64,000 nt of DNA from Enterobacteriaceae endosymbiont of Donacia fulgens (GTDB lineage Bacteria; Pseudomonadota; Gammaproteobacteria; Enterobacterales; Enterobacteriaceae), in the NCBI RefSeq assembly GCF_012567545.1, contig NZ_CP046182.1, positions 2,324 to 66,323 on the forward strand, read 5' to 3'. A program made the position numbers and the translations under genes. The notes under the pieces were generated by a model, which was not told the DNA's origin, ran no database searches, and worked only from the letters and a program-made list of their open reading frames with translations. Shown here piece by piece: positions 20,944 to 31,268 of the stretch; positions within the stretch are counted from its first letter, which is position 1; each line of letters begins with the position of its first letter.

Positions 20944-21942
20944 ATGAATTTAGAAAAAAAAAAAAAGATAGCTCTTGAAGATGCTATTCTACAAATAGAA
21001 AATCAATTTGGTAAAGGTTCTATTATGAGATTAGGTGATAATAGAACTATGGATATAGAAGCAATATCAACAGGATCTATATCTTTAGATATAGCTTTAG
21101 GTATTGGGGGATTACCAATTGGTAGAATAGTAGAAATATATGGTCCAGAATCTTCTGGTAAAACTACTTTAACATTACAAATTATTGCTGAAGCTCAAAA
21201 AGCAGAAAAAATTTGTGCTTTTATTGATGCTGAACATGCACTAGATCCTATATATGCTCAAAAATTAAATGTTGATATTAATAAATTATTATGTTCACAA
21301 CCTGATACTGGAGAACAAGCTTTAGAATTATGTGATTCATTAGCTAAATCAGGTGTAGTCGATGTTATTATAGTTGACTCAGTTGCAGCTTTAACACCAA
21401 AAGCTGAAATAGAAGGAGAAATAGGAGATTCACATATAGGATTAGCAGCAAGAATGATGAGTCAAGCTATGCGTAAACTAGCAAGTAATTTAAAACAATC
21501 AAATACACTTCTAATTTTTATTAATCAAATTCGTATGAAAATTGGAATTTTATTTGGTAATCCAGAAGTAACAACTGGAGGTAACGCTTTAAAATTCTAT
21601 GCTTCGATAAGATTAGATATTAGAAAGATTGGTAATGTAAAAAATGGAGATGAAATAATAGGTAATGAAACTAGAGTTAAAGTTGTAAAAAATAAAGTTG
21701 CAGTACCTTTTAAAAAGGCTGAATTTCAAATTATTTATGGACAAGGTATTAATATTTATGGAGAATTATTAGATTTAGGAGTTAAAGAAAAGATAATTGA
21801 AAAATGTGGATCATGGTATAGTTATAATAACGAAAAAATTGGACAAGGAAAAATGAATGCTATAAATTTTTTAAAAAAAAACAAAAATCAATCTCTGGAA
21901 ATAGAAAAAAAAATACGAGAAATTTTTTTTAAAAAAAAATAA
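20944..21942 (+). CDS. recA: Recombinase RecA
   Basis: Strand-exchange ATPase for homologous recombination. Walker [10 protein letters not shown] is at 67-75, Walker B is [12 protein letters not shown] near 141, loop 1 is [10 protein letters not shown] near 155 and the ATP-coupling stretch [10 protein letters not shown] is near 188. At 332 residues it ends just after the core; the E. coli protein (353) has about 20 more residues, mostly acidic, that moderate its activity. I see no SOS box upstream. An AAGG stands 5 nt before the ATG. The fourth to eighth codons contain a 13-A tract. The order recA-alaS-csrA-serV-argV is that of E. coli without recX. Confidence 0.98.
   Translation: MNLEKKKKIALEDAILQIENQFGKGSIMRLGDNRTMDIEAISTGSISLDIALGIGGLPIGRIVEIYGPESSGKTTLTLQIIAEAQKAEKICAFIDAEHALDPIYAQKLNVDINKLLCSQPDTGEQALELCDSLAKSGVVDVIIVDSVAALTPKAEIEGEIGDSHIGLAARMMSQAMRKLASNLKQSNTLLIFINQIRMKIGILFGNPEVTTGGNALKFYASIRLDIRKIGNVKNGDEIIGNETRVKVVKNKVAVPFKKAEFQIIYGQGINIYGELLDLGVKEKIIEKCGSWYSYNNEKIGQGKMNAINFLKKNKNQSLEIEKKIREIFFKKK
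20954..20966 (+). repeat. 13-nt A tract at the start of recA
   Basis: Thirteen consecutive A residues cover codons 4 to 8 of recA (Glu-Lys-Lys-Lys-Lys). A change of one nucleotide in DNA or mRNA would abolish the protein almost from the start. Confidence 0.9.
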
Positions 21943-22014
21943 TATAAATAAACATTTTATTTTTATAAAAAATATATATATTTTTTAAAAAGTAATTAAG
22001 GAAAAATTTATAGT

Positions 22015-24654
22015 ATGGAAAATAAAATAGAAAAAGTTCGTACAATGTTTTTAGATTTTTTTCATAAAAAAAAACATAAAATAATAAAAGGAAGTTCATT
22101 AATACCTAATAATGATAAATCATTATTATTTACAAATGCAGGTATGAATCAATTTAAAGAATATTTTTTAGGATATAAAAAATCTCTTTATCCTAGAATT
22201 ACTACAATTCAAAAATGTATAAGAGTAGGAGGAAAACATAATGATTTAGAAAATGTAGGTTTTACAAATAGACATCATACATTTTTTGAAATGTTAGGTA
22301 ATTTTAGTTTTGGAGATTATTTCAAAAAAGAAGCAATTTCTTATGCATGGGAATTATTAACTGATAATAGATGGTTTAATTTAGAAAAAAAAAAAATATA
22401 TATAACTGTATATTATACAGATATAGAAACATATAATATTTGGTATAAAAATATTGGTATTGCAAAAAAAAATATTTTATTAATTAATGATAAAAATAAT
22501 ATAATTTATAATTCTGACAATTTTTGGCAAATGTCTGACACAGGACCTTGTGGTCCATCTACAGAAATTTTCTACGATTTAGGTTCTAATTTAGACGGTG
22601 ATATTAGAAATAATTTAGGCAATCGTTTTATTGAAATATGGAATATTGTTTTTATCCAATTTAACAAAAATTTAAAAGGAGAATTAATACCTTTACCAAT
22701 AAAATCAGTTGATACAGGAATGGGATTAGAACGTATTAGTAGCATTTTAGAAGGAGTTAACTCAAATTATAAATTATATTTTTTCCAAAAAATTATTAAA
22801 GATACAAACAAATTTATTAAAACTAAAGATTTAGAAAATAATTCATTAAAAGTTATAGCTGATCATATCAGATCATCCATTTATTTAATATCAGAAGGTA
22901 TTTTACCTAGTAATGAAAAAAGAGGATATATTTTAAGAAGAATAATTAGAAGAGCTATTAATCATGGTAGAATATTAGGACAAAAAAAACCTTTTTTTTA
23001 TAAATTAGTAAAAATATATATTAAATATATTAATAATATAGAAAAAATTTTTCTATACAAAAAATATGATTATATTACTAATATAATTAAAAAGGAAGAA
23101 GAAAATTTTAATAAAATTATAAATTCAGGAATTTTATTATTAGAAAAAGAAATTAAAAAATCAAACAAAAATTTTTTATCAGGTAAACAAATATTTTATT
23201 TATATGATACTTTTGGATTATCTCCTGATTTAATACAAGATATATGTATAAATAAAAAAATTGATATTGATAAAAAAGAATTTATAAAATATATGAATAT
23301 TCAACGACAAAAATCAAGAAAAAATATTTTTTTTGAAAAAAAAATTAATTTATATTATAAAAATAATATATCAAAATTTGATGGATATAATAATTTTATT
23401 ACCTATAGTAAAATACTAGATATATATGTAAATGAAAAATCAATAAAAAAAATAAATATAGGAAATTATGGAGAAATTATATTAAATGTTACTTCTTTTT
23501 ATGGAGAATCTGGAGGACAATTAGGTGATATAGGATTTTTGGAAAAAGATAAAAAAAATATATTCCAGGTTTATAATACTAAAATACAAGGTAATTTAAT
23601 TATTCATATTGGAAAAATGATTTTAGGATCATTAAAAATAAATGATTATTTATATTCTAAAATAAATATAATAAATCGGTTAATGATTAGTAGAAATCAT
23701 TCTGCAACACATTTATTACATTCTATTTTACGTGAAAAATTTGGTAATTATATAGAACAAAAAGGATCTTTAATTACTAATAAATATTTAAGATTTGATT
23801 TTTCATATAATAATTCTATAGAATTACAAGATATTTTTGATATTGAAAAAAAAATAAATAATTTTATATTTAAAAATATTCCTATAAAAACATATTTTAA
23901 AAAAAAAAAAGAATTACAAAATAATAATAATATTATTAAATTATTTCACCATAAATATGGTGAAAAAATAAGAATTGTAAATATTAAAAATATTTCACAA
24001 GAATTTTGTTGTGGTACACATGTATTAAATACTCAAGAAATTGGTTTTTTTATAATTATAAAATTTCTAAATATTGCAAATGGAATAAAACGTATACATG
24101 CAATTACTCACAATTTAGCTTTAGAATATGTTCAAAAACAAAATAAAAATATTAAGATTATTTCTAATATATTTAAAACAGATGAAGAAAATTTAATAAA
24201 AAATATTTTATTAGATAAAAAAAAAATTAATATATTAAAATATAATATTAAAGAATTAGAAAAATATATTTCTTTAAAAGAAGAAAAAAATTTAATAAAA
24301 AATATTATTTTAATAAATAATATTAACTTAATAATAAGTAAAATATATAATTTTAATCCTAAATTATTTAATTATATTATAAAAAAACTGTTAAAAAAAT
24401 TTGAAAAGACAATAATATTTTTATCTACAAAATGGGAAAAAAAGATATTTTTTATTATAAAAATTACAACAAATATTACTAAAAAAATAAATGCTATAGA
24501 AATCATTCAAAAAAATTTAGATAAAAATAGTTGTAAAGTAAATGGATGTGCTAATATAGCACAGGGAAATATTAATCTTAATGAAGATGAATATTATTTT
24601 TTCTTATCTAAAATAAGATTATTTATTTTAAATAAAATAAATAAATTAGATTAA
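22015..24654 (+). CDS. alaS: Alanyl-tRNA synthetase
   Basis: Class II synthetase with an editing domain. The 879 residues compare with 876 in E. coli. The class II core has FTNAGMNQFKEYFLG near 40-54 and RHHTFFEMLGNFSFGDYF near 86. The editing domain holds the zinc ligands HSATHLLH near 562 and CCGTHV near 666. The C-terminal third is very Lys/Ile-rich, but VNGCANIAQG-like sequence near 844 shows that the C-Ala domain remains. A TAAGGAAA Shine-Dalgarno sequence precedes the ATG. Two 12-A tracts (22385-22396 and 23899-23910) lie within the frame. Confidence 0.97.
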   Translation: MENKIEKVRTMFLDFFHKKKHKIIKGSSLIPNNDKSLLFTNAGMNQFKEYFLGYKKSLYPRITTIQKCIRVGGKHNDLENVGFTNRHHTFFEMLGNFSFGDYFKKEAISYAWELLTDNRWFNLEKKKIYITVYYTDIETYNIWYKNIGIAKKNILLINDKNNIIYNSDNFWQMSDTGPCGPSTEIFYDLGSNLDGDIRNNLGNRFIEIWNIVFIQFNKNLKGELIPLPIKSVDTGMGLERISSILEGVNSNYKLYFFQKIIKDTNKFIKTKDLENNSLKVIADHIRSSIYLISEGILPSNEKRGYILRRIIRRAINHGRILGQKKPFFYKLVKIYIKYINNIEKIFLYKKYDYITNIIKKEEENFNKIINSGILLLEKEIKKSNKNFLSGKQIFYLYDTFGLSPDLIQDICINKKIDIDKKEFIKYMNIQRQKSRKNIFFEKKINLYYKNNISKFDGYNNFITYSKILDIYVNEKSIKKINIGNYGEIILNVTSFYGESGGQLGDIGFLEKDKKNIFQVYNTKIQGNLIIHIGKMILGSLKINDYLYSKINIINRLMISRNHSATHLLHSILREKFGNYIEQKGSLITNKYLRFDFSYNNSIELQDIFDIEKKINNFIFKNIPIKTYFKKKKELQNNNNIIKLFHHKYGEKIRIVNIKNISQEFCCGTHVLNTQEIGFFIIIKFLNIANGIKRIHAITHNLALEYVQKQNKNIKIISNIFKTDEENLIKNILLDKKKINILKYNIKELEKYISLKEEKNLIKNIILINNINLIISKIYNFNPKLFNYIIKKLLKKFEKTIIFLSTKWEKKIFFIIKITTNITKKINAIEIIQKNLDKNSCKVNGCANIAQGNINLNEDEYYFFLSKIRLFILNKINKLD

Positions 24655-24770
24655 TTTAAAATTAATTTAATTTATTTTATTTAACATATTTTTAAATAAA
24701 ATTTTAAATTATTTTAAATAAATATAAAAATAATAGATATTTTATATTTTGTTATTTTAAGGAGAAAAGG

Positions 24771-24962
24771 ATGCTTATTCTTACTCGCCGTGTAGGCGAA
24801 ACACTTATGATAGGTGATGAAGTTATGGTAACAGTATTAGGAATAAAAGGGAATCAAGTTCGAATAGGTGTTAATGCTCCTAGAGAAATTGCTGTTCATC
24901 GTGAAGAGATATATCAACGTATACAAGCTGAGAAAAATCAAAAAATAAATTCGTTAAAATAA
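24771..24962 (+). CDS. csrA: Carbon storage regulator CsrA
   Basis: Dimeric RNA-binding regulator that blocks or stabilises mRNAs by binding GGA motifs near start codons. The 63 residues are nearly identical to the 61 of E. coli: [18 protein letters not shown] at the start, [11 protein letters not shown] near 27 and [14 protein letters not shown] near 42, with the RNA-contact residues Leu4 and Arg44 in place. Codon use is clearly less AT-rich than in the neighbours. The Shine-Dalgarno region 'aaggagaaaaggatg' carries two GGA motifs, one of them next to the start codon, which would fit autoregulation as in E. coli. Confidence 0.98.
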   Translation: MLILTRRVGETLMIGDEVMVTVLGIKGNQVRIGVNAPREIAVHREEIYQRIQAEKNQKINSLK

Positions 24963-24998
24963 TTTTATTTTTTTATAAACAAACAAAAAATAATTAAT

Positions 24999-25026
24999 TT
25001 GACAAAGTTTTTATAAAAGATATAAT
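24999..25026 (+). promoter_or_regulatory. Consensus sigma-70 promoter of the tRNA-Ser/tRNA-Arg pair
   Basis: A perfect TTGACA (24999-25004) and a perfect TATAAT (25021-25026) separated by 16 bp, ending 21 nt before the mature tRNA-Ser(GCU). Two exact hexamers at the right spacing make this a strong promoter prediction even in AT-rich DNA. Confidence 0.8.
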
Positions 25027-25047
25027 ATCATATTAATTAATGTAATT

Positions 25048-25133
25048 GGTGAGATGGCCGAGTGGTTTAAGGCGCACCCCTGCTAAGGGTGTATGTAGTT
25101 TCTGCATCGAGGGTTCGAATCTCTCTCTCACCG
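25048..25133 (+). tRNA. serV: tRNA-Ser (anticodon GCU)
   Basis: An 86-nt class II tRNA: acceptor GGTGAGA/TCTCACC, anticodon loop CTGCTAA, long variable arm and T loop TTCGAAT. It reads AGU/AGC. It follows csrA, as serV does in E. coli. Confidence 0.97.
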
Positions 25134-25144
25134 AAAATATTAAA

Positions 25145-25217
25145 GCATCCGTAACTCAGGGGATAGAGTACTCGGCTACGAACCGAGTGGTCGGGGGTTC
25201 AAATCCTCCCGGATGCA
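25145..25217 (+). tRNA. argV: tRNA-Arg (anticodon ACG)
   Basis: A 73-nt tRNA starting GCATCCGTAACTCAG with anticodon loop CTACGAA. A34 must be converted to inosine by TadA (36407-36865) so that it can read CGU, CGC and CGA. It lies 11 nt after tRNA-Ser(GCU), as serV-argV in E. coli; the repeated argV-Y-Z-Q copies are reduced to one. Confidence 0.97.
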
Positions 25218-25319
25218 AATAAAAATAATTTTTTAATATGTATTTTTTTTTAATTTTTAAATATAGGGAAATTTTTTTTTAAATGAATAATTAAACTAAA
25301 ACTAATTAACATTTAATTT

Positions 25320-26144
25320 TTATAATTCACGTAAAATATTATTAATTGATGTTTTACTTAAAGTTTTTTTATCTACTTTTTTAACTATTACTACGCAATA
25401 TAAGTTATACTTACCATCTTTTGATGGTAAAGTTCCAGGAACAACAACAGAATAACTAGGAATAATACCATAATTAACTAAACCTGTCTCTCTATCATAA
25501 ATTTTAGTACTTTTACCTATATATACTCCCATTGAAATTACTGATCCTTTTTTTATAATTACTCCTTCTACTATTTCTGATCTTGCACCTATAAAACAAT
25601 TATCTTCAATAATAGTAGGATTTGATTGAATAGGTTCTAAAACTCCGCCTATTCCAACACCTCCTGAAATATGAACATTATTTCCTATTTGAGCACAAGA
25701 ACCTATTGTAGACCAGGTATCTATCATGGTTTTTTCTCCAATAAAAGCACCTATATTAACAAAAGAAGGCATTAATATTGTTTTATTAGAAATAAAAGAT
25801 CCAAATCTTACAACAGTAGGGGGGACTATACGACATTTTATTTTTTTAAAATTTTTTTTTTTAAAATTATTATTAAATTTTAAAGGTATTTTATCATAAA
25901 AATTATTATATGTTCCTTTTAATAAAAAATTTTTATTAATTTTAAAATATAATAATATTGCTTTTTTAATCCATTCATAAACTATCCAATTTCCTTTAAT
26001 ATTTTCAGATACTCTAATTTTTCCTTTATCTAAAAAATTAATTATTTTATTAATATTATTAATAACTTTTTTATCTTTTAATAAATTATCATTTTTTTCA
26101 TATTCTGAAAAATAATTTTCTATCATATCTTTAAAATATTTCAT
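25320..26144 (-). CDS. dapD: Tetrahydrodipicolinate N-succinyltransferase
   Basis: Succinylates tetrahydrodipicolinate in the lysine/diaminopimelate pathway. The 274 residues equal the E. coli length. A helical N-terminal third is followed by the left-handed beta-helix built of hexapeptide repeats (for example [20 protein letters not shown] from about 127, then [15 protein letters not shown]), the usual succinyl-CoA-binding turn and a short C-terminal domain. The pathway partners dapA and dapB are also in this window. It stands alone on the minus strand, 96 nt after the ligA end. Confidence 0.96.
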   Translation of the reverse strand: MKYFKDMIENYFSEYEKNDNLLKDKKVINNINKIINFLDKGKIRVSENIKGNWIVYEWIKKAILLYFKINKNFLLKGTYNNFYDKIPLKFNNNFKKKNFKKIKCRIVPPTVVRFGSFISNKTILMPSFVNIGAFIGEKTMIDTWSTIGSCAQIGNNVHISGGVGIGGVLEPIQSNPTIIEDNCFIGARSEIVEGVIIKKGSVISMGVYIGKSTKIYDRETGLVNYGIIPSYSVVVPGTLPSKDGKYNLYCVVIVKKVDKKTLSKTSINNILREL

Positions 26145-26240
26145 ATAATTTTATTATTAAATTTTTTTAATTAAATATTTTCAATATTAATAACCATATC
26201 ATTTATTATCTTAATTAACAAATTTTAATATTTTAAAAAA

Positions 26241-28313
26241 TTATTTATATTTCTGAAATAAAGAAAGTACTTTATTTTCATTTATAATTTTAATATTTAA
26301 TTTAGTTGCTTTTAATAATTTAGAACTTGGATGAGTACCTAAAATTAATAAATCTGTTTTTTTACGAATATAAGTATGTATTATAGCTCCTAATATTATT
26401 AATTTTTTTATAAGATTAGATCTTGTTATAAATATAAATTTACCAGTAATAGTTATTTTTTTTTGATAAAAATAATTTTTTTTAAAAATATTTTTAGGAT
26501 AAATAATTTTAATTTTTTTTAATAAATTTTTAATTATAATAATATTATCTTTTTTATTAATAAAATTAAATATATTTAATGAAGTTTTTTTACCTATATT
26601 TTTAATACTACGTAATTCTACTAAATTAGTATTTAAAAATTTTTCTAATGTTGTAAAAAATAATGATATATGATAACAAGTTACTATTCCTATCTCTGGA
26701 ATTCCTAAAGAAAATAAAAATTTATTAAAAGTAACTTTTTGTTTATTTTTTAAAGATTGCAAAATTTTATTAATAGATTTATTACCTAAATTATCTATTT
26801 TAGATAAAATATTATTATTTAAATTTAATAAATCTATAACATTTTTTATTAAATTTTTATCAACTAATTTATTAATTAATTTTTTCCCTATAAAATTAAT
26901 ATTAATAGCATCTCTTGAAACAAAATGTTTTAAATATGCTTTTAATTGATCTTTACAAGATAATCCTGACTTACAATATAAAATATTATTTACTGTTTTT
27001 TTAAGAATAGAATTACAACTAGGACATAATGTAGGTATTAATATATTAATTCTTTTTTTTAAAAATTGTTTATTAATTATTACATTTGTAATTTTTGGAA
27101 TTACATCTCCACATCTTTGTATAACTATATGGTCTCCAATTTTTAAATTTAATCTTTTTATTTCATTAATATTATATAATGTCGCAAAATTAATATTTAC
27201 TCCATTAATATTAACTGTATTAAAATAAGCAATTGGAGTAATAACTCCTGTACGACCAATTTGAAAAATTATTTTTTTTAATAATGTTAATTTTTCTTGT
27301 GAAGGAAATTTATATGCAATAGCCCATTTTGGTGCATGATTAGTATATCCTAAAATTTTTTGTTTTTTTATATTATTAATTTTAATAACAATACCATCAA
27401 TATTATATGGTAACAAATTTCTATTTTTTTTAAAATATTTATAAAAATTGATAATTTTATAATAAGAAGAATAAATTTTTGTATATTTACATATAGGAAT
27501 ACCAAAATATTCTAATTTTGTTAATATTTCTTGTTGATTTACAAATCTTATTTGATCTATAAATCCAATTCCATAACTATAAAAATTAAGTAAATTAAAA
27601 ATTTTTTCATTAATATCTTTATTTATTTTTAAAATCCCATATGTTGCACTTCTTGTGTTACTAAATAATTTATATTTACCAAATTTTTGTTGATTTAATT
27701 TTATAAATTTTTTTTTAGTTATAAATATTTCCCCTCTTATTTCTAATATTTTAGGAAAATTTTTACCTTTTAACATATAGGGTATACTTTTAATTTTTAA
27801 AACATTCTTTAGAATATTTTCTCCAATAATTCCATCTCCTCTTGTAGCAGCACTAATTAAAATACCATTTTTATATAATAAATTAATTGCTATCCCATCA
27901 AATTTTAATTCACAACAAAAATTTAATTTATTTATTAATTTATTTATAGGAAAAAAAAAATTTTTAAATAAATCATTTTTATTAAATACATTATTTAATG
28001 ATAACATTGGTATTTTATGATATGATTTTTTGAAAAATATTAATGATTTATATCTAGATCCTACTAATTTAGTAGGAGAATATTTATTTTTTAAATAAGG
28101 ATATAAATTTTCTAATTTTTCTAATTTAGATAATAATTTATCATATTGATAATCAAGAATATTAGAGTTATTTAATACATGATATTTATAATTATAATTT
28201 AGAATTTTTTTGCGTAAATTTATTATTTTTTTTTTATAATAAAAAAGTTTATAAATTTTATATAAAATATTTATTAATTTAATTATATAAAATCTTAAAT
28301 TTTTTTTTTCCAT
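26241..28313 (-). CDS. ligA: NAD-dependent DNA ligase
   Basis: Seals nicks between Okazaki fragments. The adenylated lysine is Lys137 in CCELKFDG, followed by ATRGDG near 160, the OB fold, the zinc finger CPSCNSILKKT...YCKSGLSC near 430-455, helix-hairpin-helix repeats and a C-terminal BRCT domain that ends near residue 685. With 690 residues it is about 20 longer than the E. coli enzyme; the surplus is N-terminal, since Lys137 corresponds to Lys115 there. No later ATG fits before the conserved region, so the extension is probably real. Its start overlaps the end of cysS by 19 nt, which suggests translational coupling. Confidence 0.95.
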   Translation of the reverse strand: MEKKNLRFYIIKLINILYKIYKLFYYKKKIINLRKKILNYNYKYHVLNNSNILDYQYDKLLSKLEKLENLYPYLKNKYSPTKLVGSRYKSLIFFKKSYHKIPMLSLNNVFNKNDLFKNFFFPINKLINKLNFCCELKFDGIAINLLYKNGILISAATRGDGIIGENILKNVLKIKSIPYMLKGKNFPKILEIRGEIFITKKKFIKLNQQKFGKYKLFSNTRSATYGILKINKDINEKIFNLLNFYSYGIGFIDQIRFVNQQEILTKLEYFGIPICKYTKIYSSYYKIINFYKYFKKNRNLLPYNIDGIVIKINNIKKQKILGYTNHAPKWAIAYKFPSQEKLTLLKKIIFQIGRTGVITPIAYFNTVNINGVNINFATLYNINEIKRLNLKIGDHIVIQRCGDVIPKITNVIINKQFLKKRINILIPTLCPSCNSILKKTVNNILYCKSGLSCKDQLKAYLKHFVSRDAININFIGKKLINKLVDKNLIKNVIDLLNLNNNILSKIDNLGNKSINKILQSLKNKQKVTFNKFLFSLGIPEIGIVTCYHISLFFTTLEKFLNTNLVELRSIKNIGKKTSLNIFNFINKKDNIIIIKNLLKKIKIIYPKNIFKKNYFYQKKITITGKFIFITRSNLIKKLIILGAIIHTYIRKKTDLLILGTHPSSKLLKATKLNIKIINENKVLSLFQKYK

Positions 28314-29701
28314 ATTGTTCCAATATCAGTATCTTCTAAAATAATATTATTTTTTCTTAATTTATTTCTAATTAAATCAGCTTCATCCCATAATTTATTA
28401 TGACGAGCAATATTACGTTTTTTAATTAATTTTTTAATTTTATCTTCACCATAGTAATTACATGAACTTTTATTATTTTGTAAATATTCTTTTGGATTAT
28501 AAAATAAAATTCCTAAAATATTACCTAATTTTTTTAATTTTAAAATAAAATAATTAGCAATTAAATATTTTTTTTTACTATAAGCAATATTAATTTTTTT
28601 AGATATTTTAAATAAAATACTATATGCTTTAGGAGTATTAAAATCATCATTCATAGATTCATAAAATTGTTGTTCCAATAAAAAAAAATTATTTTTTAGA
28701 TTTTTTATACTAAAAGTATTTTTCTTATGAAATAAAGAAATATATAATTTTTGTATAGCTAATTGAGCTTGTTTTAATTTATTTTCATTAAATACAATAG
28801 GTCTACGATAATGAGTAATTGTTAAAAAATATCTAATAACTTCTTCATTATATTTTAATAATATATCTTTTATTTTAAAAGTATTTTTTAATGATTTAGA
28901 CATTTTTTGATTATTAATAATAATCATTCCAGTATGTATCCAATAATTAACATAAAATTCTTTATCTATACAAGAAGATTGTGCAATTTCATTTTCATGA
29001 TGAGGAAAAATTAAATCATTACCCCCACCATGTATATCAAAATTTTTTCCTAAATATTTATAACTTAAAGTTGAACATTCTATATGCCATCCTGGACGTC
29101 CATATCCCCATGGAGAATCCCAACCTATATTAGATTTATTTGTTAATTTCCATAAAATAAAATCTTTATAATTTTTTTTAACATTAATATTTTTAATTCT
29201 TATATTTGATTTTAATAATTTTATATTTTGTTTAGATAAAATTCCATAATTTGGATATTTTTTAATGGAAAACATAATATCACCATTCTTAGCAATATAT
29301 GCATTATTACTTATTAATAATTTGTTTATTATAAAAATAATATCTTTTATATGATTAGTAACTTTAGGTTCAAAATTAGGAGATAATATATTTAAATTAT
29401 TAAAATCTTCCGATATTTTTTTTAAAATATCTCTTGTAATATATTTTATATTTTTATTTTTTTTTTTTACTAACTTTATAATTTTATCATCAATATCAGT
29501 AATATTTCTTATATAAAGTACTGTATATCCTAAAAATTTTAAATATCTAATGATAATATCAAATATGATAAAAGTTCTTCCATGTCCAATATGACATATA
29601 TCATATGGAGTTATACCACATACATAAATTTTTACCTGTTTTTTATTAATAGGGGAAAATATTTCTTTTTTTTTACTTAATGTATTAAAAATTTTTAACA
29701 T
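28295..29701 (-). CDS. cysS: Cysteinyl-tRNA synthetase
   Basis: Class Ia synthetase. The first zinc ligand is Cys28 (in YVCGITPYDICHIGHGRTF, which also contains the HIGH-type motif), further zinc ligands are in WHIECS and the following HGGGNDLIFPHHENE near 225-242, and KMSKS is in QKMSKSLKN near 268. It has 468 residues against 461 in E. coli. Lys/Asn-rich sequence fills the linker, including a 12-A tract. The C-terminal anticodon-binding part ends in LEDTDIGTIWK, as in the family. Confidence 0.97.
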   Translation of the reverse strand: MLKIFNTLSKKKEIFSPINKKQVKIYVCGITPYDICHIGHGRTFIIFDIIIRYLKFLGYTVLYIRNITDIDDKIIKLVKKKNKNIKYITRDILKKISEDFNNLNILSPNFEPKVTNHIKDIIFIINKLLISNNAYIAKNGDIMFSIKKYPNYGILSKQNIKLLKSNIRIKNINVKKNYKDFILWKLTNKSNIGWDSPWGYGRPGWHIECSTLSYKYLGKNFDIHGGGNDLIFPHHENEIAQSSCIDKEFYVNYWIHTGMIIINNQKMSKSLKNTFKIKDILLKYNEEVIRYFLTITHYRRPIVFNENKLKQAQLAIQKLYISLFHKKNTFSIKNLKNNFFLLEQQFYESMNDDFNTPKAYSILFKISKKINIAYSKKKYLIANYFILKLKKLGNILGILFYNPKEYLQNNKSSCNYYGEDKIKKLIKKRNIARHNKLWDEADLIRNKLRKNNIILEDTDIGTIWKKKI

Positions 29702-29817
29702 TTATTTCCTTTTATAAAATTCATATAAATAATTTTATTAATTATTTTTAATATAATATTTTTTTTATAAAAATTAATTTTTTATAAAAAATTAATTAAA
29801 TTATTTTACGAAAAAGA

Positions 29818-31203
29818 TCAAATATTTTCATTATTATAATAATTTGAATAATTATCAAAACGTGTAATTTGGTTATTAAAAATTAATTTTATAGTACCAA
29901 CTGGTCCATTTCTTTGTTTTCCTATAATAATTTCAGCTATACCATGCAAATTAGTACTTTCATTATATACCTCATCTCTATAAATAAACATAATAAGATC
30001 TGCATCTTGTTCTATTGAACCAGATTCTCTTAAATCAGAATTCATTGGACGTTTATCAGATCTTTGTTCTAAAGATCTATTTAATTGAGATAAAGCAACA
30101 ACAGGAACATGTAATTCTTTAGCCAATGATTTTAAAGAACGAGAAATTTCAGATATTTCTAATGTTCTATTAAAAGATAATGAAGGGACTCTCATTAGTT
30201 GTAAATAATCTACCATAATTAAACTTAAACCATTATGTTCTCTAAATATTCTTCTAGAACGTAATCTAATTTCTGTAGGAGTTAATTCTGAAGAATCATC
30301 AATATATATATTTTTTTTTTTTAATAAAATACCCATTGTATTTGATATTTTCTTCCAATCATCATCATTTAATTGTCCTGTTCTAATTTTACTTTGATTT
30401 ACACGCGAAAGAGATGCAAGCATACGAATCATAATTTGTTCACAAGGCATTTCTAAACTAAATATTAATACAGGTTTATCTTGAGATATTGCTGTATGTT
30501 CACAAATATTCATTGCCAGAGTAGTTTTTCCCATAGCAGGACGTGCTGCAATAATAATAAGATCAGAATTTTGTAATCCTGATGTTTTTTTATTTAATTC
30601 ATGATAACCAGTATCTAATCCTGTAATACCTTTTTTAGGAGAATTATAAAAAGATTCAATTTTAGAAATAGTAACTTCTAAAATTTCTTCTAAATTTTTA
30701 GGTTTAGTATTTTTACTAAAACGTTTTTCTGCAATTTTAAATACACGAGATTCAGCTAAATTTAATAAATATTCACTATTTCTTCCATTTGGATAATATC
30801 CTGCTTCTGCTATTTCATTTGCAACAGATATCATTTCCCTAATTATAGCACGTTCATGAACAATATCAGCATAAGCATATATATTTGATATACTAGGAAT
30901 ATTTTTTGATAATTCAGCTAAATATGCAAATCCTCCTACTTGATTTAATTTTTCTTTATTTTCTAAAGATTCAGAAAGTGTTATTAAATCAATAGGTTTA
31001 CCTAATTCTACTAAATAATTCATTTCATTAAAAATTATTCTATGGGATAAAATAAAAAAATCATCTACTATTATTTTTTCTATAATATGTTCCCAGCGAT
31101 TATTATCTAACATCAATCCTCCTAATATTGATTGTTCTGCTTCTAAAGAATGAGGAGGAATCTTAATTCTTTCAATTTGAATATCTTTTTTAAATTGTTT
31201 CAT
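29818..31203 (-). CDS. dnaB: Replicative DNA helicase DnaB
   Basis: Hexameric 5'-3' helicase that unwinds the fork and loads primase. The 461 residues compare with 471 in E. coli. The N-terminal primase-interaction domain starts at PPHSLEAEQSILGG (about 16-29). The RecA-like motor has Walker A AARPAMGKTTLAMN near 220-233, Walker B LIMVDYLQLMR near 330, and SQLNRSLEQRSDKRP near 372 with the arginine finger region. It is highly conserved. The initiator and loader genes (dnaA, dnaC) are not in the window. Confidence 0.98.
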   Translation of the reverse strand: MKQFKKDIQIERIKIPPHSLEAEQSILGGLMLDNNRWEHIIEKIIVDDFFILSHRIIFNEMNYLVELGKPIDLITLSESLENKEKLNQVGGFAYLAELSKNIPSISNIYAYADIVHERAIIREMISVANEIAEAGYYPNGRNSEYLLNLAESRVFKIAEKRFSKNTKPKNLEEILEVTISKIESFYNSPKKGITGLDTGYHELNKKTSGLQNSDLIIIAARPAMGKTTLAMNICEHTAISQDKPVLIFSLEMPCEQIMIRMLASLSRVNQSKIRTGQLNDDDWKKISNTMGILLKKKNIYIDDSSELTPTEIRLRSRRIFREHNGLSLIMVDYLQLMRVPSLSFNRTLEISEISRSLKSLAKELHVPVVALSQLNRSLEQRSDKRPMNSDLRESGSIEQDADLIMFIYRDEVYNESTNLHGIAEIIIGKQRNGPVGTIKLIFNNQITRFDNYSNYYNNENI

Positions 31204-31268
31204 TCAATTATTTATTACCATATATAAATTTAATTTTAAATTTACTTAAAAAATAAAAATAAAATTTA

